In this document: in pieces, positions 9,627 through 19,318 of the stretch | How the letters are laid out: the number at the start of each line of letters is the position of its first letter | How positions within the stretch are numbered: the stretch's first letter is position 1 | Source: Chryseobacterium jejuense | Lineage (GTDB): Bacteria > Bacteroidota > Bacteroidia > Flavobacteriales > Weeksellaceae | DNA: 64,000 nucleotides | Reading direction: 5' to 3' | Assembly: GCF_900100075.1 (NCBI RefSeq) | Contig: NZ_FNEG01000002.1 | Span: 620,001 to 684,000 of the forward strand | Made by a program: the position numbers and the translations under genes | The notes under the pieces: model-generated | Databases searched by the model: none | Seen by the model: the letters and a program-made list of their open reading frames with translations, nothing else | What the model was told of the DNA's origin: nothing

Positions 9627-11138
9627 CTATAGTTCTGATACATCATTTCTAAATCTGGTGAAATAAATCAAGTCTGTTTTTTTGTCTTTGCTCAATTTCA
9701 AGACTTCTTTCATCCAGGTATACTTATCGTAAATAATGTCTGTTAATGGTTCATTTTGAAAATTTAAGACGCCATATTTCCCTTCTTTCTTTACAACAAT
9801 TTCATTTTCAAAGTTTTCAAAGGCAATAATATCTTCATAAGCAAACGGAACAATTTCCGTACCCTTTGCATCCAGAATACCATAAAGATTTGCGCTATTC
9901 ATACAAACAAGGGGTTTTGAATACTCATTCAGAATATTAAAGTATTCAACATCCTGATTCTTGATCTGTCTCACGTCCTTAAGTTCAATTGCGGTCTTAT
10001 TGGTCACAGAAAATCGATAATACTGATTCTGTCTTCGGATAATCATATTTTCAGGATAAAACCCAACAATCTGATCGCCTTCATTTAGAATATTTTTGAG
10101 TTCCTTATCTAAAAGTTTTTCTTCATTTCCTTTTTTAAGATAAATAAAATCCTTTCCGGAGACTGTAAAGTTTTTAATAAAATCATACTCCTGAGGAACC
10201 ACCATATTCCCCTGCAGATCTACAATACCAGATTGATCTGATTTATCACTGTAAACTCTGAAAAAATGATTGGATAACGCGTATAAATATTTAAAATTAT
10301 TGGGATAAAGCTTTTGATCTTTCTTATAAAAAACAGTTGTTTTATTGCTTTTTCTGAGATAGATGTATTCTTTTTTATCAAAGTATTCCGGAGTGATATC
10401 GCTATAGATTTCATCAGCAATCATGTTTTCTTCTGTATCTATCAGACCATATTTCCCGGTAGCTTTATTTTGCGTAATCAGATAAGGATAGGCATTAATA
10501 TCTACTACATTCTTTGAAAACTTATGTAAGGTTTGTCCGTTTTTCCCAATGATTTCTCTTTGATTTTCTTCATTAGTGATAAGAGCTTTACCATTTTCAA
10601 AACTATAATCATCCTTAAATTCTCTATCACTCAGCTGTTTTCCATTAAAGTCATACAGGAACCATTTTTTGTCCTTTAAAACAAAGAAAGCATCCTTTCC
10701 TGCAAAACGAACCTTGTCTGAATCTGGAATAATGAGTTTTCCGCTAAAATCATAAACAGCTTCTTTTCCCTGTCTGGAAGCAATAATACGTTCTTTACTC
10801 CACCATGGCGTATTGAAATCCTGTTCTTCAAGAGGAACCAGCTCATTTCCTTTTTCATCAATAATTGCAGATTTTCTTCTGTCTCCTTCCTCAGAATAAA
10901 GAATAAATCTGTTTTTAAAAATGTGAGAAATTCCACCTCTATTCGAAGATTCGAAGGTAATATTTCCTTTAGCATCTACAATGCCCTGCTTTTTGGAAAC
11001 AGGATCATAGGCTATTCCAAAACCATCAGAATATGAACTTACCTCCTTCCCTGTCTTTTTGGAAAGAAGAACCTTAGTGTATTGGTTAGTTTGCGCTATA
11101 CAAACCGTAGAACACAATACAAAAATTAGTTTTTTCAA
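9627..11138 (-). CDS. WG-repeat exported protein
   Basis: A 503-residue protein with an N-terminal signal peptide (about 1-15, FVLCSTVCIAQ) and at least seven WG-type repeats of the form G-[IVL]-[VI]-[DN]-x2-G-[NKT]. Examples are GIVDAKGN, AIIDEKGN, GLIDTEEN, GIVDLQGN and GILDAKGT. Such repeats fold as beta-propeller-like blades and are usually protein-binding modules on the cell envelope. No catalytic motif is visible. It is the third gene of an operon with the acidic repeat protein and rsmI (7-base gap to rsmI); a functional link to rsmI is not obvious. Confidence 0.85.
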   Translation of the reverse strand: MKKLIFVLCSTVCIAQTNQYTKVLLSKKTGKEVSSYSDGFGIAYDPVSKKQGIVDAKGNITFESSNRGGISHIFKNRFILYSEEGDRRKSAIIDEKGNELVPLEEQDFNTPWWSKERIIASRQGKEAVYDFSGKLIIPDSDKVRFAGKDAFFVLKDKKWFLYDFNGKQLSDREFKDDYSFENGKALITNEENQREIIGKNGQTLHKFSKNVVDINAYPYLITQNKATGKYGLIDTEENMIADEIYSDITPEYFDKKEYIYLRKSNKTTVFYKKDQKLYPNNFKYLYALSNHFFRVYSDKSDQSGIVDLQGNMVVPQEYDFIKNFTVSGKDFIYLKKGNEEKLLDKELKNILNEGDQIVGFYPENMIIRRQNQYYRFSVTNKTAIELKDVRQIKNQDVEYFNILNEYSKPLVCMNSANLYGILDAKGTEIVPFAYEDIIAFENFENEIVVKKEGKYGVLNFQNEPLTDIIYDKYTWMKEVLKLSKDKKTDLIYFTRFRNDVSEL

Positions 11139-11145
11139 TTAAAAA

Positions 11146-11820
11146 TTAAATAGAATTATTGACAATAAGAACAATTTCCCCTTTTAAAGTTTTACTCTTG
11201 GAAAATTCAATTAATTCATTGATTGTTCCGCGTTTGGTTTCTTCAAATTTCTTGGAAATTTCACGGCTTAAACTTGCTCTGGTATTTTCACCAAAGAATT
11301 CCTTGATCTGCTCTAATGTGGTATTGATCTTGTGCGGACTTTCGTACAATACAATGGTTTTCTTTTCTTCAGCAAGCTGCTTTAATTTGGTTTGTCTTCC
11401 TTTTTTTTGCGGTAAAAATCCTGCAAATAAAAATTCATTATTTGGAAGCCCGGAAACTACTAAAGCCGGGATTAAAGCTGTTGCTCCAGGAAGACAGATC
11501 ATTTCTATATCATTGTCTGCTCCTGCTTTTGCCAATAAATATCCCGGATCTGAAATCCCAGGCGTTCCCGCATCAGTTATGATTGCGATATTTTGACCGT
11601 TTTTAAGGTCTGTAATTACTTTCTCCGTTGCCTGATGTTCATTGTGTAAATGATACGATTTTAAAGGCTTAGAGATTTCAAAATGTTTTAAAAGTATTCC
11701 GGAAGTTCTGGTGTCTTCACATAAAATATAATCTACATCTTTCAGGACATTTATTGCCCTGAAAGTCATATCTTCCAGGTTCCCAACGGGTGTGGGAACA
11801 AAATATAGGATTCCGCTCAA
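11146..11820 (-). CDS. rsmI: 16S rRNA (cytidine(1402)-2'-O)-methyltransferase RsmI
   Basis: A 224-residue SAM-dependent methyltransferase of the tetrapyrrole-methylase fold. Typical RsmI motifs are the N-terminal FVPTPVGNLEDMT, CEDTR, and TDAGTPGISDPG (near 81-92). It 2'-O-methylates C1402 in the ribosomal P site. It is shorter than E. coli RsmI (about 286 residues) because it lacks the C-terminal extension, as is common in Bacteroidota. It starts two bases after the stop of the upstream acidic repeat gene, so translational coupling is likely. Confidence 0.93.
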   Translation of the reverse strand: MSGILYFVPTPVGNLEDMTFRAINVLKDVDYILCEDTRTSGILLKHFEISKPLKSYHLHNEHQATEKVITDLKNGQNIAIITDAGTPGISDPGYLLAKAGADNDIEMICLPGATALIPALVVSGLPNNEFLFAGFLPQKKGRQTKLKQLAEEKKTIVLYESPHKINTTLEQIKEFFGENTRASLSREISKKFEETKRGTINELIEFSKSKTLKGEIVLIVNNSI

Positions 11821-11822
11821 AA

Positions 11823-13313
11823 TTATAAAAATTTATTTTCCACCAATATCCAAAGTCGCTGAGCATATTCATCCACCTTACTCCATTTTCTATCATAATA
11901 AAGATCACTCAGGTATTCCTTGGCTTCTTCTAATGTTCTGAACTGGTTCAGATAGGCAATTGCATCATTCAGATCTGCCTGGCTTCCATCAAACAACATT
12001 TTTGAAAAAGCAATTCTGTCATTCAAATCCAGTTTAAACTCTGGTTTTTGCTTCTCAACTTCCATAAAGTTGGTAGGAATGTTAGATTTCAGAATACTTC
12101 CTGTGTCTTCTTTTACAGATTCTGGCTGGTTTTCTTTTGGAAAATCTCTTTCCAGCGGATCATCATCAAACAGGGACTGAACTGCTTTCAACCCTTTGAT
12201 ATTGGCTAATTTTATTTTTTTCTCCTGATGATATTCGTCTAAATTCTCAAAACTTTCATCAGAAGGATGTCTTTCTGTTTCTTCGGGAACAGGTTTGTCT
12301 ATTTCAACAATTTTTCTTCTGTCATATACTTCAGCGAGAACCTTTTCTTCCACTTTTTCTTCTTCAAAATGGTCATTTTTAATGTCATTTACAATATTTT
12401 CAACATTGGAAGTTTCAGAGGCCAGTTCTCCTTGTTCTAAAGATATATTAGACGTTACAAATTGTTCTTCATTTTCTTCAATCAGTATTTCATCATCCAG
12501 CATTTCAGTATCGAAGATACTTGGAATGGTTTCTCTGACATTATTTTCTTTGGTATTACTTACTTCTGCAAAATCTACCTCTTTTTTATGTTCTGCTTCG
12601 TCGTCTTCAGTATCTATTTCATTCAGTTGATTATTAAAGATCGCTTCTTCTTCTGTCACTTCATCCCCGAACATATCTTCATTAATATCTTCATCTGAAT
12701 CCGGGTGAGCATCCGCAAGAATTTTCTCTTCATCCACAAAGCTTAAAACCGCTTCAGGGGCAATAGAATGTTCATTTTCTTCAATTTCATTCAACTGGTT
12801 ATTGAAAATTGCCTCTTCTTCCGTTACCTCTTCAGAAGCAACTGAATTCTGAACATTTTCAACAGCTCTTTCTTCATTATTTTCTGCTACAAAGCTTATG
12901 ATGTTTTCATGGAATTCATTTTCAACAATCTCGTTCAGTTGATTATTAAAAACCTCTTCTTCCTCAATTCCGGTGATAAAACTATCATTTTCATGTTCAT
13001 CAATTTCGTTCAGCTCATTATTAAAAATGGCTTCTTCTTCCGTTACTTCGTTTCCTGAGTCATGATGATGATGATCTGCTTCACCTGAAACAAAAGAAAC
13101 AGGAAGACTGTCTGAATGTAAAACAGGTTCTTCTGCTATGAAATATTCGATATTCTTTTCCAGTAATTTCAAAAAAGAAATCCTGTTAGCAAGCTCATCC
13201 ACAAGATCTTGCTTGGAAAGTAATTCGTCTACGTTATTTATTTTGTCAAGATTATCAATGATATTCTTAGCCTCAAATAAAATCTTTTCCTTTAAATCTT
13301 GGATATTTTGCAT
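11823..13313 (-). CDS. Acidic repeat protein of unknown function
   Basis: A 496-residue, strongly Glu/Asp-rich protein. Three near-identical blocks EVTEEEAIFNN-[EQ]-LNEI, plus a shorter EEEEVFNNQLNEI version, are spaced through the first half and separated by variable acidic linkers. The N-terminus is a helical segment (about 1-45) and there is a short HHHH stretch. The last about 70 residues are not acidic and look folded (LNDRIAFSKMLFDGS to the C-terminus). I recognise no named domain. The low-complexity middle suggests a disordered spacer carrying short repeated binding motifs. It is the first gene of the rsmI operon and divergent from tdk. Confidence 0.75.
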   Translation of the reverse strand: MQNIQDLKEKILFEAKNIIDNLDKINNVDELLSKQDLVDELANRISFLKLLEKNIEYFIAEEPVLHSDSLPVSFVSGEADHHHHDSGNEVTEEEAIFNNELNEIDEHENDSFITGIEEEEVFNNQLNEIVENEFHENIISFVAENNEERAVENVQNSVASEEVTEEEAIFNNQLNEIEENEHSIAPEAVLSFVDEEKILADAHPDSDEDINEDMFGDEVTEEEAIFNNQLNEIDTEDDEAEHKKEVDFAEVSNTKENNVRETIPSIFDTEMLDDEILIEENEEQFVTSNISLEQGELASETSNVENIVNDIKNDHFEEEKVEEKVLAEVYDRRKIVEIDKPVPEETERHPSDESFENLDEYHQEKKIKLANIKGLKAVQSLFDDDPLERDFPKENQPESVKEDTGSILKSNIPTNFMEVEKQKPEFKLDLNDRIAFSKMLFDGSQADLNDAIAYLNQFRTLEEAKEYLSDLYYDRKWSKVDEYAQRLWILVENKFL

Positions 13314-13337
13314 GATAAGATTCTTATTAAAATTGCT

Positions 13338-13345
13338 TACTTTTG
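13338..13345 (+). promoter_or_regulatory. Putative -7 box of tdk
   Basis: TACTTTTG fits the Bacteroidota -7 consensus TAnnTTTG and lies 29 bases before the tdk ATG. I see no clear -33 TTTG at the ideal spacing. Confidence 0.45.
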
Positions 13346-13374
13346 ATGTTGAAAATATACGGCTAATTTAACAA

Positions 13375-13962
13375 ATGTTTTTAGAAAATACAATTAATCA
13401 TTCCAAACAAAGTGGTTGGATGGAAGTGATTTGTGGCTCTATGTTTTCGGGTAAAACCGAGGAGTTGATCCGAAGATTACGTAGAGCAGAAATGGCAGGA
13501 CAGAATGTAGAAATTTTTAAACCGAAACTGGATATCCGGTATTCTGAAGAGGATGTTGTTTCTCATAATCAGAATAAAATCCGCAGTACTGCAGTAGATA
13601 ATCCGAATGAGATTCTTCTGCTGGCATCCAATTGTGATGTGGTAGGAATAGATGAAGCTCAGTTTTTTGACGAAAGCATTGTTGAGATAGCCAATCAATT
13701 GGCTAACAGTGGTGTGAGAGTGGTAATTGCAGGTTTAGATATGGATTTTCTCGGCCGTCCTTTCGGGCCTATGCCTAATTTGATGGCTACTGCAGAATAT
13801 GTAACGAAAGTGCATGCTATTTGTAAGAGAACAGGTAACCTTGCCAACTATTCTATGAGAACCTCCCAAGGAGATAATCTGGTAGAGCTGGGTGAAACTG
13901 AAAGCTACGAAGCCGTAAGCCGTCGTGTTTTTATTGATGAAGTACTTTCAAAAAGAAAATAA
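13375..13962 (+). CDS. tdk: Thymidine kinase (type II)
   Basis: A 195-residue thymidine kinase that phosphorylates thymidine with ATP in pyrimidine salvage. The P-loop GSMFSGKT is at 21-28, the DEAQ motif at 93-96 (Glu94 the likely base), and the lasso/substrate region follows FGPMPNLMATAEYVTKVHAIC. Most type II enzymes bind structural zinc through two CxxC pairs. Here the region reads AICKRTGNLANYS with a single Cys (150), so the zinc site is lost, as I recall for other Bacteroidota homologues. It is divergent from the acidic repeat gene. Confidence 0.95.
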   Translation: MFLENTINHSKQSGWMEVICGSMFSGKTEELIRRLRRAEMAGQNVEIFKPKLDIRYSEEDVVSHNQNKIRSTAVDNPNEILLLASNCDVVGIDEAQFFDESIVEIANQLANSGVRVVIAGLDMDFLGRPFGPMPNLMATAEYVTKVHAICKRTGNLANYSMRTSQGDNLVELGETESYEAVSRRVFIDEVLSKRK

Positions 13963-14145
13963 CTGAAAGAGATAAAAACTCGAAACCATAAAAATATATT
14001 CACTTCATATAATATAAATGAAAAACGAAAAAGCAATATTGTAAAATTTCAAAAGGAGATCTGCTTACAACAATGAGCTCTTCTGCCCTCTTTGCAATTT
14101 TACCTTTTTGCAATTTCACCTTAAAATAAAGCAGAAAGGGTACCA

Positions 14146-16590
14146 ATGAACTATACAGTACAACAAATTGCAGAGATCACCAATGCAGAAGTTATTGGAG
14201 ACAAGAATTTAGTGGTTAAAAATATAGCCTATGACAGCAGGATTATTTATTCAATTAAAAATATGGCTTTTATAGCGATCAACACCCATAAAAATTCTGG
14301 TGAGAAGTTCATTGAAGCTGCTATAGACAGAGGAATTAATGTTATTATTTCTGAACATCAATATCCACAGTTTGAAAATATAACATGGATTATTGTTAAA
14401 AACTCTGTGGATTTTCTACAGCAATTAGCAAAGTATCACTTCGAAAATTCTCATTTACGATCTATTGGAATCACAGGAAGTAACGGTAAAACCATTGTAA
14501 AGGAATGGCTATATCAATGTTTATGGAATGAATTCCCCACTGTAAAAAGTCCAAAGAGTTTTAATTCTCAGATAGGACTTCCCCTTTCTCTTCTTCAAAT
14601 TAATGATTCTCACCAATTGGGAATTTTTGAAGTAGGAATTTCTCATCCGAATGAAATGGAAAAACTGGAAAATATTTTCCATCCTCAGATCGGATTGTTA
14701 ACACATATCGGAAATGCTCATGCTGCCAACTTTTCTTCCGAAGAAGAACTGATTGATGAAAAGATTAAACTTTTCAAAGATTCTGAGGTGATCATTTATA
14801 ATGGTGATCATTCTTTGGTAGATCAAAAAATAAAAAATTTATACGCTGATAAAAAATTAATCTCTTACGGGTTCAAACAAGAAAATCAGGTCTTCATCAA
14901 AAAAAATACTAAAGATGAAAATATCATCGTTGACTATTTTGGCGAAGAAATCAGTTTTCCGGCTCATCAGAGAGACGAATCAACGTTAACCAATGCTACA
15001 GCGCTTATCGCAGTCCTTAAGGTGTTAGAGGTCGAAAATAAAAAGATCGTTGAAAAAATCAACCTTTTAAAGGCCGTCGAAATGAGGCTTGAAGCGATTG
15101 AAGGAATTAAGGGCAATATTGTCATCAACGATTCTTTCAACCTGGATCTGGATTCTTTAAAAACTGCCCTTCAATTTTTAAAGGAATATAATAAACCCAA
15201 AAAATCTCTGGTCTTAACAGACATCGTAGGGGTGAATACCAATTCCCAGGAATTGTATGAAGAAGTTTCAGAATTGGTGAATGAGCAACATTTTGACTCT
15301 GTATTTTTGATTGGCGATGAAATTTCAAAGTTTAGTGATTTATTTAAATCTAAAACATTCACTTTCATCGATACCAAAGAATTGATTGAAAGCAAACATC
15401 TTTCCGAAATCGAAAATCAGATTATTCTTCTCAAAGGAGCCAGAAAATTTGAAATTGAAAAACTGAAAGATATTCTCGAACTCAGAAAACATGATACGGT
15501 TTTAGAAATTAATCTGAATGCTATTCTTCATAATATTAATTACCACAAATCTCTTCTCAAGCCAACAACAAAAATGATGGCTATGGTAAAAGCCAATGCT
15601 TACGGTTTGGGAAGCTATGAAATTTCAGAATTTTTACAGCATCATCACATCGATTATTTGGGAGTAGCATTTGCTGATGAAGGTGTAGAACTTCGTAAAA
15701 AAGGAATCACCACTCCTATTATAGTGATGAACCCGGAACAACACAGTTATCAAACCATCATAGAATATAACCTGGAGCCAGAGATTTATAGCTTCAGAGT
15801 TTTAGAACTATTCTATGAGGCCGTTCAGAAATCCGGATATGATAAAAAATATCCTATTCATATTAAATTGGAAACGGGAATGCACCGTCTTGGATTTAAA
15901 GATTTTGAACTGGATCAGCTGAGTGAAACTTTAAGTGAAAAGAATTTTAAAGTTCAGAGTATGTTCAGCCATTTATCATCTTCAGATATGCCTGAGGAAA
16001 GGGAATTTACTATGAATCAATTCAAGGTTTTTGATAAGAATTCAAACTACCTGACAGAAAAACTAGGTTATGCTCCTCTTCGACATATCTTAAATTCTTC
16101 CGGAATTACAAGCTATACGGATCACCAATATGATATGGTAAGAATCGGTATCGGAATGCTTGGAGAATCTCCGGATTCTGAAATTCAGAAACAATTACAG
16201 TCTGTGGTAAGCTTTAAAACCGTAATTTCACAGATATCAATGGTTGAAAACGGTGAATCTGTTGGATATAGCAGAAGGTTTAAAGCTGATCATCTTACAA
16301 AGATCGCCACCATCCCTGTTGGATATGCAGATGGTATTCCAAGATTAATAGGAAACCAGGTAGGAAGCCTGGGAGTAAATAAAACATTGGCTCCAATTGT
16401 TGGGAATATCTGTATGGATATGATGATGATTAACGTGGAAAATGTTCCTAATATAAAGGAAGGCGACATGGTAACCGTCTTTAATGCAAAACCAAGTTTA
16501 AAAGAGTTTGCAGGCTACTGCAAAACGATAACCTATGAAGTATTAACATCCATTTCGCCTCGGGTGAAACGGATTTATATAAAAGATTAA
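14146..16590 (+). CDS. murF-alr: Bifunctional UDP-MurNAc-tripeptide:D-Ala-D-Ala ligase / alanine racemase
   Basis: An 814-residue fusion. Residues 1 to about 440 are MurF: ATP-binding GSNGKT at 111-116 and FNSQIGLPLSLLQ. MurF adds D-Ala-D-Ala to the UDP-MurNAc-tripeptide. Residues about 449-814 are a PLP alanine racemase: Lys482 (MVKANAYGLG) forms the Schiff base, Tyr708 (VGYSRRF) is the second catalytic base, and PVGYADGIPR follows. One polypeptide therefore makes D-Ala and uses its dipeptide for peptidoglycan precursor assembly. This fusion is characteristic of Bacteroidota. The MurF lid and C-terminal domains look less conserved than the P-loop region. Confidence 0.93.
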   Translation: MNYTVQQIAEITNAEVIGDKNLVVKNIAYDSRIIYSIKNMAFIAINTHKNSGEKFIEAAIDRGINVIISEHQYPQFENITWIIVKNSVDFLQQLAKYHFENSHLRSIGITGSNGKTIVKEWLYQCLWNEFPTVKSPKSFNSQIGLPLSLLQINDSHQLGIFEVGISHPNEMEKLENIFHPQIGLLTHIGNAHAANFSSEEELIDEKIKLFKDSEVIIYNGDHSLVDQKIKNLYADKKLISYGFKQENQVFIKKNTKDENIIVDYFGEEISFPAHQRDESTLTNATALIAVLKVLEVENKKIVEKINLLKAVEMRLEAIEGIKGNIVINDSFNLDLDSLKTALQFLKEYNKPKKSLVLTDIVGVNTNSQELYEEVSELVNEQHFDSVFLIGDEISKFSDLFKSKTFTFIDTKELIESKHLSEIENQIILLKGARKFEIEKLKDILELRKHDTVLEINLNAILHNINYHKSLLKPTTKMMAMVKANAYGLGSYEISEFLQHHHIDYLGVAFADEGVELRKKGITTPIIVMNPEQHSYQTIIEYNLEPEIYSFRVLELFYEAVQKSGYDKKYPIHIKLETGMHRLGFKDFELDQLSETLSEKNFKVQSMFSHLSSSDMPEEREFTMNQFKVFDKNSNYLTEKLGYAPLRHILNSSGITSYTDHQYDMVRIGIGMLGESPDSEIQKQLQSVVSFKTVISQISMVENGESVGYSRRFKADHLTKIATIPVGYADGIPRLIGNQVGSLGVNKTLAPIVGNICMDMMMINVENVPNIKEGDMVTVFNAKPSLKEFAGYCKTITYEVLTSISPRVKRIYIKD

Positions 16591-16592
16591 CT

Positions 16593-18749
16593 ATGAGAAA
16601 ACTCCTGATTCTTCTTTTCATATTCCCATTACTGTGGATCCAATCTCAGGTAAAAAAAGACCTGGTGATTCCGAAGAACCCCAAAATAGGACTATCGCTT
16701 GCCGGTGGTGGTGCCAAAGGTTTTTCACATGTTGGAGTACTTAAAGTATTAGATTCATTAGGAGTAAAAGTGGATTATATTGCCGGAACCAGTATGGGAG
16801 CCATTGTTGGCGGTCTGTACGCTTCCGGATATTCTGGTAAAGAAATAGAAAAAATTGTAATGGATACCGATTTCTATTCTTTAATTATGGATCCGAAATC
16901 CAGACAGGAAACCACCTTTTTCAATAAATCGGTAGACAAATACCTTTTATCCATTCCATTAAAAAACGGAAAAATTACACTTCCCTCTTCCATCAGTACA
17001 GGGCAGAGAAATGTTTATCTTTTAAAGGAACTTTTAAAAAATGTTGCCAATATTGAAGACTTTTCTAAAATGCCTATTCCTTTTTTATGTGTTGCCACCA
17101 ACCTTGAAAGCGGCAATATGCAGATCTTTGAAAAGGGAGACCTTGTACAGTCTATTATGGCCAGTTCCGCTTTTCCATCTTTAATGGATCCTGTAAAAAT
17201 TGGTGACAGTATATATATTGATGGAGCAATGACGGTAAATTATCCTTCAAAGCCATTAAAGGACAGAGGAATTGACATCGTTATTGGGGTGGACCTGAAT
17301 CAGGATCTATCCAAAAGAGAAGATTTAAACAATATTATATCCATTCTGAACCAGGTTATTGATTTCGGGATCAAAAGAGACACAAGGAAACAATATAAAT
17401 ACACAGATATCAATATTAAACCTAACCTTAAAGGGATGTCTGCTACAAGCTATGATGAAAAGAAAAAAATTCTTGATAGTGGTTATGTAGAAGGTTTAAA
17501 ATACTCACAAGTCCTGGATCAACTTCCTAAGCGCCAGTTTGACCGTCTTAGACAACGTGTAAATCCAATATATTCTAATGTATATAAGATAGACAGTATT
17601 TCTATAGAAGGAAGCAAAATATATGGTAAAAACTATACTCTCGGGAAAATGGGATTACGTCTTCCCTCTTTGCAAACCTATGGAAATATCAATAAAATGG
17701 TTGATAAACTTGTTGCCACGAATAATTACAAGTTCATTAACTACGATATTGTTCAGGAGAATGATGCCAATTATTTAAAGCTTTATGTTACCGAAGATGA
17801 AGCCAGACATTTCCTGAAATTTGGATTGCATTACGATGAAGTTTTCAAAACAGGTTTACTTCTAAACTATTCGGCAAAAAGGCTTTTATTTAAGAATTCC
17901 AATCTTTCTGTGGATGTAGTGGTAGGTGATAAATTAAGATATTATCTGAACTATTTTATTGATAATGGTTATATTCCAGGGTTCGGAATTTATTCTTCTG
18001 GAATGACCTTTGATCTTAAAAATGCAGATAATAATATTATCGACAAATGGGAATGGATGAGAAATGAAGCTTATATACAGTCTGTATGGAAAGATAAATA
18101 CGCTATTGGCGGTGGTATAAGCCATGACTACTTTAAAGCTGAAATTAATGGTGACAACAGACGTTACAGCCGTTTTTTAAACCCTTATGTATTTCTGAAG
18201 ACAGACACTCAGGATGATAAAGAATTTGCTACTAAAGGTATTTATTTCGCTGCAGAAGGAAAGGTAATAGACCTTTTAAAGTCTGAAGTAGAAAAAAGGA
18301 TCGTGCAGATAAAAGCAGATTTAAAGATTAATATTCCATTGGGAAAACAGTTTACTTACCGTCTTAATTTATTCGGAGGAATTACACTTGGAGAGCATCT
18401 TCCACTCTATTATCAATACAGATTGGGTGGGATATTTGAACAAAATATTATCAACTTCAAACGTTTTGGAGGATTCTACTTTGCCCAGTTACATACGAAT
18501 AACGTAATTTTGGCATCCAATGATCTTCAGTTCAGATTTAATAAAAACTATTTTATCAGCGGAAATTTTAGCTTTGCCAACCTTTCCAATGACATTAAAT
18601 TTGAAGATGCAGTTAAGGTAAACTATAGCTCGCTTGGCATTACGGCTGGTTACAAATCTCCTTTCGGACAGATTAAAGTAAACTTTAGCCACTCACTTAA
18701 AAACAATCAAAAAGGCATATTCAGTGTTATTTTAGGACACTGGTTTTAA
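16593..18749 (+). CDS. Patatin-like phospholipase fused to an Omp85-type barrel
   Basis: A 718-residue outer-membrane protein. After a signal peptide (to about residue 19) is a patatin domain: oxyanion hole AGGGAKG (37-43), nucleophile Ser67 in GTSMG, and Asp210 in IDGAM completing the Ser-Asp dyad. A POTRA-like segment follows (about 330-400, IDSISIEGSKIYG). The C-terminal 300 residues are strand-rich and end in aromatic VILGHWF, as in Omp85/BamA barrels. This is the PlpD-like type Vd architecture: a lipid hydrolase linked to its own translocation pore. The substrate is unknown. It starts three bases after murF-alr, suggesting co-transcription. Confidence 0.88.
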   Translation: MRKLLILLFIFPLLWIQSQVKKDLVIPKNPKIGLSLAGGGAKGFSHVGVLKVLDSLGVKVDYIAGTSMGAIVGGLYASGYSGKEIEKIVMDTDFYSLIMDPKSRQETTFFNKSVDKYLLSIPLKNGKITLPSSISTGQRNVYLLKELLKNVANIEDFSKMPIPFLCVATNLESGNMQIFEKGDLVQSIMASSAFPSLMDPVKIGDSIYIDGAMTVNYPSKPLKDRGIDIVIGVDLNQDLSKREDLNNIISILNQVIDFGIKRDTRKQYKYTDINIKPNLKGMSATSYDEKKKILDSGYVEGLKYSQVLDQLPKRQFDRLRQRVNPIYSNVYKIDSISIEGSKIYGKNYTLGKMGLRLPSLQTYGNINKMVDKLVATNNYKFINYDIVQENDANYLKLYVTEDEARHFLKFGLHYDEVFKTGLLLNYSAKRLLFKNSNLSVDVVVGDKLRYYLNYFIDNGYIPGFGIYSSGMTFDLKNADNNIIDKWEWMRNEAYIQSVWKDKYAIGGGISHDYFKAEINGDNRRYSRFLNPYVFLKTDTQDDKEFATKGIYFAAEGKVIDLLKSEVEKRIVQIKADLKINIPLGKQFTYRLNLFGGITLGEHLPLYYQYRLGGIFEQNIINFKRFGGFYFAQLHTNNVILASNDLQFRFNKNYFISGNFSFANLSNDIKFEDAVKVNYSSLGITAGYKSPFGQIKVNFSHSLKNNQKGIFSVILGHWF

Positions 18750-18753
18750 TACA

Positions 18754-19173
18754 ATGATACAATTCTTTTACGAAAATTTACCGGAATCGGTAGATGCAGA
18801 TTACAAACAATGGCTGGAAGATTTAATACTTTCAGAAGGAAAAAAACTAGGAGAAATCAACTACATTTTCTGTGATGACGAATATCTTTTAAAGATTAAT
18901 CAGGATTATTTACAGCATGATTATTATACCGATATTATCACTTTTGATTATGTAAAAGGCAAGACAATAAGCGCTGAGATTTTCGTATCTTTGCAACGCA
19001 TTTCTGATAACGCCTCTACCCTTTCCCGAGATTATGAAGATGAATTAAGAAGGGTTTTAGCCCATGGGATTTTACACCTTATTGGCTATAAAGACAAGAC
19101 GGAAGAAGAGGAAAAAGAGATGCGAAGAATGGAAGATGTGTACTTAGAGAAGTATAGGAACTTAAAGAAATAA
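18754..19173 (+). CDS. ybeY: Endoribonuclease YbeY (rRNA maturation factor)
   Basis: A 139-residue single-strand RNase involved in 16S rRNA 3'-end maturation and ribosome quality control. The zinc motif HGxLHLxGYDH is present as HGILHLIGYKD: His104 and His108 are kept, while the third ligand position is Asp114 instead of His. I recall this substitution from other Bacteroidota YbeY sequences. The following acidic TEEEEKEMRRMED helix is family-like. It lies four bases after the patatin gene. Confidence 0.92.
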   Translation: MIQFFYENLPESVDADYKQWLEDLILSEGKKLGEINYIFCDDEYLLKINQDYLQHDYYTDIITFDYVKGKTISAEIFVSLQRISDNASTLSRDYEDELRRVLAHGILHLIGYKDKTEEEEKEMRRMEDVYLEKYRNLKK

Positions 19174-19257
19174 ATTAAACAATCACTTAAAGTCCGATAT
19201 CTAAAGTACTCAATTCTAGTAATAATATACATTTACTTAGAGCGCATTCTTCAAAAA

Positions 19258-19273
19258 TGTTTCACGTGAAACA
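19258..19273. promoter_or_regulatory. parS: Perfect parS-type ParB-binding palindrome 1
   Basis: TGTTTCACGTGAAACA matches the 16-bp chromosomal parS consensus exactly. It lies 46 bases upstream of the mnmG start; an identical copy follows mnmG. ParB loads at such sites near the replication origin. Confidence 0.85.
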
Positions 19274-19318
19274 TTGATAATTAAAGGTAAGGTTTAAAGC
19301 TTAAACAGCGAGATAAAA

